Source: Asterias amurensis
Lineage: Eukaryota > Echinodermata > Asteroidea > Forcipulatida > Asteriidae
Direction of reading: 5' to 3'
DNA: 64,000 nucleotides
NCBI RefSeq assembly: GCF_032118995.1
Contig: NC_092661.1
Location: 17,955,506-18,019,505 of the forward strand
Below, piece by piece: positions 56,089 through 64,000 of this stretch (position 1 is its first letter; the number at the start of each line of letters is the position of its first letter). Below the pieces are notes generated by a model. The model saw only the letters and a list, made by a program, of their open reading frames with translations, made no database searches and was not told where the DNA came from. The position numbers and the translations under genes were made by a program.

Positions 56089-59000
56089 CTAATCTTCTTC
56101 TACATCCAGATCCAAGTCTTCCATTTCTTGAAAAAGAGATTCATCGACCTCAACTCTGTCAGCTGAAAAAAAATGAAAAAGAAAAGGTTGCATTAAAGTC
56201 AAGTTGTCAACAAATAAACATGAGTTGGGTTTTTCAACATCAATTTTTTCACTGAATCCTTTCTCAAAAATAGTTTATACTATCAACAGTTGCAGTGCTT
56301 GTCACCAAGAAAGTTGTTATGTTTATTAATTTTGTCAGTATTTACCTTTAAACCATGTAACATAATGCAGAATTTACTGTAAACATAAGAAAGCTCCAAC
56401 TTACTTTCATCTAATAATGCCATATCTGAGTCAACAAGATTGTGATCTCTCTCAAAGAGCTCTTTTCCTAAAAAACAAAACAAACAAAATCAGGACAGAA
56501 TTATTTAAAATATTAGGCACTTTCAACGACACCTGGGCCCAATTTCATAGAGCTGGTTAAGCACCCAAAGTAGCAAAGCACAACATTATACTTACCAGAA
56601 TGAGATTACCAGCCCAAACACCTTGTCACATGTACAATTTGTGACTGGTATCCTGCTAATTTTTGCTTAGCATAAAACTTTTAAGCAATTTTCTCTGCTT
56701 ACGTAGCTTTACGAAATTTCGGACCTGTAGCTTAGAGGCTTTGCCTGTTGCATAAAAACAAAACTCTGAAGATGCCCATTTTGTGTCTTGAATAAACCTT
56801 ATTCTGGTAAACAACATTTTATAGTGCTAAGCTACTTTTTTGTGCTTAAGCAGCTCTATAAATATGGGCCCAGGGAGCTGAGATGATTTAAGGAATTAAA
56901 TGGGGTAATTATAATCATACATAAGGAGCATTAACATTACATAAACATCAACTGTTATTGTCCATTATTTCTACGTACAGGTGGAACCAACAAGCTTCCA
57001 AACTTGGCATGCAGCATAAAATAGTTAAATCTACTGGTTATTTTTAATTGTTACTTTTTAATTGTTACCACCTTGCTACTCTCATAAACTTGCGGAAATA
57101 CAAGTTTCATGTACGATTTTTTTAAACGCCTTGAATAATCTGTAAGAATTTTCATCAACTAAGTAATTGAAGAAATTCAATTTTTTAGTAGCCCCATAAG
57201 AATATTTATTTACATTTTATTTGAACAGTTAGTTTCTTTAGTGGGTTACCTGAAAGTTTCTGTGACTGTGTTGCTGCCATTTTCTTTTCCCTTGCTATTA
57301 ACCTTTCCTTGTCAAAGCTCTCTTTCCAGATAAGGAAAGATTCTATCGTCATCAGCTTCCCTTTTATTTTTAGTTCCTGAAACAAAATTTAAAAATTATA
57401 CAATTAGACCTCAGGAAGGGTAAAGACTGAAAATGTACAAAGCAATACAGAGTTGAACCTTTCTTGTTAAGTTACTAAGCTTGCTAGGAGTCCATAGTTG
57501 ATTTTGATTTATTCTCTTGACTCATAAACGAACATAAAGAACCTACATGTATGTTATCCCAAATCGTGAAAAAACCTTGGCCATGTTTGAGTTGATAAAA
57601 ACCTAACTAACCCAGTCCATCAAAATCCAACAGTATGTTTTGCTTGATTCTGTTGAACTGAGGACTGCACTCGTTAACTGGTTATGCTTTACATGGGATC
57701 AGGCATACCACAAAAATCAGACTTCAAAAGTCTCTTTGTAGAGGTATTATACGGTGTTGGACTTTGTTGGAATGAAAAATAATAACAATAATAACCAGTT
57801 TTTATATAGCGCTTTTCACACCCGGAGAATAAAGTGAGTCGAAATGTAAACACTCATTCAAATTATACTTGAAAATTTAGTTCCCAAATACTGAGGGATT
57901 CTTAAAGTTTGATGAATTTTCCTTGACTGATTTGAAAGATGAAAATTCTACCTCTTCCTCTCTCTTTTGATTTTCTTGTTCTTCTTCTTGTAGCTTCACT
58001 TCCTCCTGGATTTTCTTGTCTTCATCTACTTTGTTGTTGAGGAACTGCTGAGTTTCTGAGACCAATATGAACACCATTGCCATACCCAGATTCTCTTCAA
58101 TCTAAGAACAAGTTAAATGAATGGGAGTTTTGTTTTCTCAGTTTGAAATCATTTTTGTGACCTACAGTGATTTGGAGGTCATGTGAACAAATGCTCTCCA
58201 TAAAGCAAATGGTTTTGAAACCCTCCCGTCTTGGCAACATCATACAGGGAGACGACCGACCATTTGAAACTATTTAACTGCATGGGTTGTAAAAGGTGGC
58301 ACAACTGTGCACAAGACCAGATATGTGTGCACTGTGTAGGAGCATTTGCCACATTTTAATGCAGGCTGGTTTAATCTATCATTCAAAACCACAGTGGATG
58401 ATATGGGATGGTCAGACTGTAGGAGGATTGACTGTGTACTGTGTAGATGCATTCATCACATGATATGTCATATTGAAGGCTTGTATGCGTTATCTTTCAT
58501 TCAAAGCCACAGTGGATGATATTAAATGGTCAGACAGTAGGAGGGTTGACTGTGTACTGTGTATATGCATTCATCACATGATATGTCATATTGAAGGCTT
58601 GTATGCGTTATCTTTCATTCAAAGCCACAGTGGATGATATTAAATGGTCAGACTGTAGGAGAACTGACTGTGTACTATCATTTCTACCTCCATGGTACTT
58701 TGTAGATGAATTCACCACATGGTATTTCATTTTGAAGGCTGGCATACTTTATCTATCATTCACAAAAACAGTGGATGACATTGAATGGTCATACAGTAGG
58801 AGGGTTGAGAGTGTGTGCTTTCAGATGCAGTCACCACATGGTATCATATTGCAGGTTGGTAAAGTTTATCTATTGTTCTACTAAACCAGAGCTGTGCATT
58901 AAGAGAGTTGCAACAAGGGGGGTTTTGGTTTTCTTTGTCCACATGGTTGCTGGGCGCAATTTTCCGTCCAAATTTACCACAACCCAGTGTGCAGTCCAGT

Positions 59001-60632
59001 CAAGCAGCCTCTGTGTGCACATATTCATTAAAAATGGCTTCTAATTGCTCTAGTCGCAACTCTCTCAAAACACAGCTCTTGACTGGTGTACTGTATGCAT
59101 TTACCACATCATATTCAGTAACTCATTCTAACTTAGGACTGGTCCTATCTCTTAGCATTGCCTAGGACTAGTCCTAAGTTAGGACTACCTTTGTGAAATC
59201 CACCCCAGGTAACCAAATATTTGCCATTATTAGTAGCTAGCAATCAAGTTTTGTTAGGGAACTTGTAGTCAACAAACTGCACTGTGTGCACAAAACATGT
59301 AACACTTTGGCAGCACAAGAAACATTCTGCTAGCTGTAACTCACTATCACCAAGAAAAAAAAGAGAAAACTTAACATTGAATGAATTTTCTTGTGAGAGA
59401 TTGCCTGAAACTGGTTCATGTAAATGTTTTATCTGGCACTGCCTTTAGATTATTGTCATCTCCTAATTTGTTTAAGTTGCTCTCACCTGTTGTTGCAGTA
59501 ATTCTGTTATCTTTTCTTGATCTTCCTCACCTACGTTCCCGTCGTCTGTCACCTCAAATATTGGAGCTTCATCTGGGTATGTGGGTGTGTAGGTGAACTG
59601 TAGAGTTGCACTGTAGGTCTCTGAAATAAAGCAAGATGTGTTTGCAATTGAAAACATATTCTCAGTCCAACTGGTATGTTTAATTTTGTACAATCCAAGA
59701 GAAGGTGGTATTTTTTCGTTAGGGATCATCAGTTAAAAAAAAACGAGGGGGGGGGAGGCTGCTGGGGGAGGGGGGGTACTTACCATCCTCTTCATTTCCG
59801 GTATCCTCTGAACACACAGTGACATGGAAGCAGTACGGATCTTCAGACAACACTAGTTTAAAAGGTGAAACAGCAAAAACAGTTAACTATTAAAATAAAA
59901 AAAAGATAAACAATGGCCACTGTCCCGACCTGATGACTTTACCTTTTGTATACGTCATTGTTGGGGGACCAAGAATAATCAACTATATTTGTATCAGATA
60001 AATCTGACTTGATCAGACCCTCTATGATCAGACATGGTTGGAAAGTCTACAAAACTGGGATCAACAAATTAATTAAGTACATTAATTAAAAACGTAAAGT
60101 TCAGTTACTCAAAGTGAAAAGTTTGTACAATTTTATTTATTAAAAAGCATGCATCTGCATTTTGCTCCTGGACTCTGGAGGTCTGAGTGATATTAAGTTA
60201 TTAAAATAAATTACATACAAAACAATCTTGGCTAACAATAAAATTAGCATTAACAACTTGTGTTGAAAAATTGAAGCTAGAAATAATAGTAGAATAATAA
60301 AGTATTTAATTAAGATATAAAACTTAGTTTTAAAAAAGAAGGAATCCAATAAATGATTTATAAATGATCAAGAATTGTTAATATGACAAAGTCAATTTAA
60401 TTGATCTCAGTGAACAATAAAAATAAATAAAATTGTTTTGCTTGCATTTTTTGTTTTATTGCATTTGCAATATAATTAATAATTATGCCAATCAATCAGA
60501 ATGCCAATGGACATGATCATTCATCATAATTTCATGATCATATTCATGCTAAACAGCACCTGTGAATTCGTCTGGATAAATGGATTGCAAAGCAGCGATT
60601 TCATTTGTCTGCTCCTCCTTGTAGTCAGTCAT
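56089..60632 (-). CDS. RWDD1: RWD domain-containing protein 1
   Basis: RWDD1 (DFRP2) is a cytosolic protein that binds and stabilises the DRG2 GTPase, linked to translation. Seven exons join in phase to 229 residues (human 243): 60560-60632, 59784-59852, 59487-59620, 57952-58101, 57250-57376, 56405-56467, 56089-56162. The N-terminal RWD domain (1-115) shows MTDYKEEQTNEIAALQSIYP, FTYTPTYPDEAPIFEV (the YPxxxP hallmark) and IEENLGMAMVFILVSETQQF. An acidic-basic coiled coil follows (QEEVKLQEEEQENQKREEE). C-terminal blocks are TIESFLIWKESFD, SGKELFERDHNLVDSD and VDESLFQEMEDLDLDVEED. Introns carry a family D MITE and a 118-bp tandem array. It is divergent with KATNA1. Confidence 0.95.
56531..56876. 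mobile_element. family D MITE with internal duplication
   Basis: Outer ends CTGGGCCCAATTTCATAGAG and AGCTCTATAAATATGGGCCC. The middle (about 56690-56800) has an extra right end (TTTACGAAATTTCGGACC) and spacer, so it is a composite or tandem copy. In RWDD1 intron 5. Confidence 0.6.
58260..59110 (+). repeat. 118-bp tandem array in RWDD1 intron 3
   Basis: The block ATTCAAAGCCACAGTGGATG recurs at 58381, 58499, 58617 and 58758 (spacing 118, 118, 141), each followed by a GGTCAGAC-GTAGGAGGNTTGACTGTG block. Flanks (58260-58330 and 58880-59110) match the repeat copy in BMT2 intron 3 (CAACTGCATGG, CTGTGCACA). The ORFs of 85-97 codons here are by-products of the repeat. Confidence 0.75.
59123..59207. 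mobile_element. family E2 MITE, half copy
   Basis: Only the right arm remains (CTTAGGACTGGTCCTATCTC to TTTGTGAAATCCACCCC). Confidence 0.55.
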
Positions 60633-61099
60633 GGAAACTGTCCACCTTCTCAGGTAGTTAACTTTGGGGAGAATACGATATTTTGTAGCAGTTCTACATC
60701 AAGTTTTCCAACCAAAATACACCAGGCAAAGGCACTGCAGGATGTAACTTCAGCATGTGTCTAAAACGTGTAGATCACATTCACAATAAATGTCATCACG
60801 CTAAAACGTACTAACTCGATTGAGGTAAGACTGTTTTGGTCTTTATTCAAGGGTTGATAATAATGGAGATCAATGGGTTAAAATCATAGAGCTATAAGCT
60901 CTATAGTTGAAATACCACTGTTTATTTATAAAATGATGTGATAGTTACTATTCCTCTATTAGCTTCTGTCAGGTTCAAGAAAAATTGAACTAAATATTCA
61001 CAATGTTGTTTGAATTTAATTCCTGTCTAAAGATAAAAGCTTGAAATAAACACTTTTAAAAATAAAAATTAAGACCGTAAAATGTGAATAACGCCCTCA

Positions 61100-61265
61100 A
61101 TAATTGCGTCTGTGTTCTTCTAGTTACAAAGGCGTCTTGAGGGAAAGAATAGTGCACGGAAGGTGTTTGTGCGCATGCGCCTGGAGGTAATCATTCAAAA
61201 TAGCTGGATCGATTATTGTGTTAACGACATGAACGACGTCTGAACGGCTGCAGCGGGGGAAAAAG
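61100..61265. promoter_or_regulatory. RWDD1 / KATNA1 divergent promoter and KATNA1 5' UTR exon
   Basis: TGCGCATGCGCC (61170-61181) matches the NRF-1 core GCGCATGCGC, common in TATA-less divergent housekeeping promoters. Downstream, AAAAG|GTAATA at 61265/61266 is a good donor for a non-coding KATNA1 exon, pairing with the TTTTCCAG acceptor at 63711-63718. Another donor (CTGGAG|GTAATC) lies at about 61185. Confidence 0.55.
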
Positions 61266-61993
61266 GTAATAAAGTTACAATTTATAACTTGTTTAACTGT
61301 TGATATGGTTTTACTATGGTAAAAACCAGTGGTTTAATGGAATATTAGAATAATGTGTAAGTTTGATTTTACTTGGAATAATGTTTAGAAAAACAAAACG
61401 AACATGACGATGTTTCGATACGACCGCAGTTCAAATTGGAGTTCAGACAACTCGTCCGTCGCACAAATCGACTGTTCGGACAACTCGACGGTTGAGATAG
61501 CTCGACCATTCAGACAACTCAACGGACGTTTTTTTCCAACTGTCTGTGTCAGACAACTCGACTTAGGTCCAAAACAAGTCGACTGACACTACAGTGACAG
61601 TGACATGATGAGCATGACTGATCGACGGATGGTTGTGATTTGCTTGGGCCTCCGTGCTCAGCTCAGGCTCAGCACGGGGCGGGGGCGTACACAGCACAGA
61701 GCCGAGAAGGGGGGGTTAGGGTTAGGATTGGCACAACTATAGTAGAATGCAGGTACACTTTGAAGCTTCCACTGCGCCTCCGCGGAGACGAAGTCGCGGT
61801 GACGTTCATACGTACACAGTACACTGGAGTTGAGGTCGCGCTCTGTTGCTTAACTATAAATATTTGGCAACCTAGGGGGCACTCTGAAAAATGCACAACA
61901 GCGCCCTCATTAGGCTCGAAAATACACAACTGCGCTATAGCTAATGCGCAGCTGTGTTGTCAATTTATTTTATACGATAACTCACAAGACCAT

Positions 61994-62258
61994 GGATTAT
62001 TTTAAAAAGGGAAAGAAAGCCCGAATTCCGTACAATTATTAATATTGCCCTCATACACTTGACCCCATTAGAGGATTATTTAAAAAAGGGAAAGAAAGCC
62101 CGAATTCCGTACAATTATTAATATTGCCCTCATACACTTGACCCCAATAGAGGATTATTTAAAAAAGGGAAAGAAAGCCCGAATTCCGTACAATTATTAA
62201 TATTGCCCTCATACACTTGACCCCATTAGAGGATTATTTAAAAAAGGGAAAAAAAGCC
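61994..62258 (+). repeat. 79-bp tandem array in the foldback core
   Basis: Units start at 61994, 62073, 62152 and 62231 (exact 79-bp spacing). Each carries GGAAAGAAAGCCCGAATTCC and AATATTGCCCTCATACACTT; the fourth breaks off into the next array. Near identity means recent expansion. Confidence 0.85.
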
Positions 62259-62660
62259 CGACCGCGCCTCCGCGCCTCCACCTTCCCCTTCTTCACGATT
62301 GCATCATATGCTCGTATTCCTAAAGACGCCCTCTATCGGCCATTGTCCACACCGCGTCTCCGCGCCTCCACCTTCCCCGTCTTCACGATTGCATCAAATG
62401 CCCGTTTTCCTAAAAACGCCCTCTATTGGCCCTTGCCAACACCGCGACTCTGCGCCTCCGCACCTCCACCTTCCCCGTCTTTACGATTGCATCATATGCT
62501 CGTCTTCCTAAAGACGCCCTCTATCGGCCATTGTCAACACCGCGACTCCGCGCCTCCGCGCCTTCACGCCTCCAGCTTCCCCGTTTTCACGATTGCATCA
62601 AATGCACGTCTTCCTAAAACGCCCTCTATCGGCTGCTTCACCTCCCACCACTCACGTCAC
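62258..62660 (+). repeat. 90-106-bp tandem array in the foldback core
   Basis: Four units marked by CACGATTGCATCANATGC at 62297, 62387, 62485 and 62591, each followed by ACGCCCTCTATCGGC. Unit length grows by extra CGCGCCTC copies. The 172-codon ORF over it is a product of the repeat, not a gene. Confidence 0.85.
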
Positions 62661-63334
62661 ACTTTGACTCCCTACGACCCTAACATTTTATCTGTTGTAT
62701 TCATCAATCGCACTCAATACAATCAAGTAGTATAGTACGACCAGCTATTTTCTTCCTCCATGCTACGACCAAGTTACTTAAAACGTACGTGACCGCGACT
62801 CCGCCTCCGCGGAGGCACAGATAGAGCTCCGAGTGTACCTGTATTCTATAGTTACTCCTTAGGATTTACCGGAAATTTGGGTCCGTTCTATCGTTGACTT
62901 GTCTTGGCCATCCGTCGAGTTGTCTCAACATAACTTATAATATAAGTCGAGTTGTCTGAACCGCCGGCGAGTTGTCTGAACGGTAAAGCTGACACAACCG
63001 TTGAGTTGTCCGAACTGTCAAGTTGTCCGAAGGACAAGTTGTCCGAAGGACAAGTTTTCCGACGGACAAGTTGTCTGACGGACAAGTTGTTTGACATCCT
63101 TCAAGTTGATGGGCTGACAATTCGATTCAGACAATTCTGCTGCAAACCCCCATCCATGCCATCATCAGATCCTAATTACTTCGCTGTTTTTTTTTTTTAA
63201 CAATTACTTTGAATTTGAAGTACGTTTACTTCCTTAGGCCTAATAAATATAAGTTGTTTCCATTTATTTAAATTTTTCAAAACGTCAAAAGCAAAGGGCA
63301 AAAAGGCACACTTTAGTTTGCAACTACGATTGAT

Positions 63335-63585
63335 TTGCAGTTACGATCAATCTTACATCCGATTTTGCCGATCGAGCAAAACCATTCCTGCACAATCGGC
63401 TGATCGCGCCGAGCCAGCGCACGATTGGTTGATTGCGCATGTTCATTGCCGAATGTTGCGCAATCGACTGATTGTTGCGCGATCGACCGATTGCTGCGGG
63501 ACCAATAGATATTTCAATAGCGCAGCGCGATCGGTCGATAGCGCAGCGCGATCGGATGATCGCGCAGATTATCCGATAGCGCCCA
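63335..63585. repeat. GCGCGATCG-rich degenerate array
   Basis: Repeated GCGCGATCGGTCGAT-like units, many self-complementary at CGATCG, with both TTGCGC and GCGCAG spacers. It looks like a third iteron block, but no partner arm is in the window. It ends about 140 bp before the KATNA1 start codon. Confidence 0.6.
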
Positions 63586-63722
63586 ACATATTCATGTTTT
63601 TTTTTTTTTCAAATGCTTTACTTGGGTATGTTTTATGGTTTACTTTATATACTTAGTACAGTTTTTTTGCAAGTCATAACTGAACTTAAACAAGTAATTT
63701 TGCAATTGATTTTCCAGCAAAA

Positions 63723-63884
63723 ATGAGTGTTACAGAGATATGCGAGAACACGAAGATGGGGCGTGAATACGCCCTCCTTGGAAACTATGACACTTCGTTA
63801 GTGTACTACCAAGGAGTGCTTCAACAGATCCAAAAACTCCTCATGAACATCAGAGAGCCAGAGCGTAAACATCAATGGCAGAAG
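63723..63884 (+). CDS. KATNA1: katanin p60 ATPase subunit A1, first coding exon
   Basis: Katanin p60 is the AAA ATPase that severs microtubules, working with p80 at centrosomes, spindles and cilia. Only 54 codons are inside the window. They encode the start of the N-terminal MIT-like microtubule/p80-binding domain: MSVTEICENTKMGREYALLG, NYDTSLVYYQGVLQQIQKLL, then KHQWQK. As I recall the sea urchin katanin p60, it differs at only a handful of positions. Donor CAGAAG|GTATAC follows at 63885. The ATG is 4 nt after the acceptor TTTTCCAG, so 5' UTR sequence lies in an upstream exon. The in-frame extension to 63920 is intron. The AAA domain lies beyond the right edge. Confidence 0.93.
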
Positions 63885-64000
63885 GTATACAAAAATCAAT
63901 GGATACCTACTCCAACTTAGCCCCATTCTAAGACCATTCCTCTGGACTTCCTGTGTGTCTGTGTTTAGTGGTTTGGCCCATGCATGGGGCTAGATATGTT

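Larger units (their letters stand above)
61420..63145. mobile_element. foldback (TU-like) element with 16-bp iterons
   Basis: About 1.7 kb in the presumed KATNA1 first intron. Outer arm domains (61430-61590, 62880-63145) are arrays of GACAACTCG-type units. In the right arm they are exact 16-bp direct repeats AAGTTGTCCGAAGGAC. Inner arm domains (61733-61830 and 62775-62865) are unique-sequence inverted repeats sharing ACTATAG, GCAGGTACAC, GCCTCCGCGGAG and AGTCGCGGT. The core holds two tandem arrays. This outer-iteron/inner-unique layout is that of sea urchin TU and Drosophila FB foldback elements. No transposase is present. Confidence 0.75.

Noticed and set aside
62217-62735. 172-codon plus-strand ORF rich in Pro, Arg and Ser
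   Set aside because: It is the translation of a 90-106-bp tandem array; the same peptide recurs in each unit and in other frames.
62998-63110. Regular 16-bp repeats considered as a CRISPR array
   Set aside because: There are no unique spacers, the repeats are contiguous, an inverted partner lies at 61430-61590, and the genome is eukaryotic.
63885-63920. In-frame extension of KATNA1 exon 1
   Set aside because: A consensus donor (AAG|GTATAC) falls exactly where katanin homology ends.

Overview
The window is animal nuclear DNA. Genes are split by many short introns with GT-AG ends, and introns and spacers are packed with short inverted-repeat DNA transposons (MITEs) and tRNA-derived SINEs. The repeat families, and a katanin p60 N-terminus almost identical to the sea urchin protein, point to an echinoderm, most likely a sea star (inference). 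There are no bacterial features, rRNA genes, CRISPR arrays or LTR elements.

Layout. (1) 1-7150, minus strand: 5' half of a MAP3K4/MEKK4 kinase gene, running off the left edge, with a start codon apparently split by its first intron. (2) 9136-15321, minus: a complete six-exon gene for a fungal-type Bmt2 rRNA adenine-N1 methyltransferase. It is head to head, over 238 bp, with (3) 15560-19282, plus: a four-exon Myb/SANT-like (zeste-type) gene. (4) 19283-25505: gene-free, repeat-rich. (5) 25506-30057, minus: complete TIPRL/TIP41, head to head across 2.3 kb with (6) 32345-48132, plus: a 19-exon HECTD2-like E3 ubiquitin ligase of 1115 residues that carries an N-terminal AZUL zinc module. (7) 48133-51703: repeats. 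(8) 51704-53755, minus: a secreted PAN-like plus fibrinogen-C-domain protein whose coding exon is cut by a 1024-bp TA-flanked terminal-inverted-repeat element. (9) 56089-60632, minus: complete seven-exon RWDD1, head to head with (10) KATNA1 (katanin p60), plus, of which only the first coding exon (63723-63884) is inside.

How the genes relate. There is no operon. Three divergent pairs (BMT2/zeste-like, TIPRL/HECTD2, RWDD1/KATNA1) have start codons 0.2-3.1 kb apart and may share promoters. The products are mostly housekeeping or signalling proteins: stress MAP kinase cascade, ribosome modification, PP2A/TOR regulation, ubiquitination, microtubule severing. MAP3K4, RWDD1 and KATNA1 all lie on human 6q, suggesting retained ancestral linkage.

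Mobile DNA is the most unusual content. Two foldback-type elements (13850-15176 and about 61420-63145) have long inverted repeats built from short iterons, recalling the sea urchin TU elements. TTAA-flanked, TA-flanked, TAA-flanked and 8-bp-duplication MITEs are all present, several nested. A small retroposed insert at 42920-43090 carries a perfect histone-type 3' hairpin.
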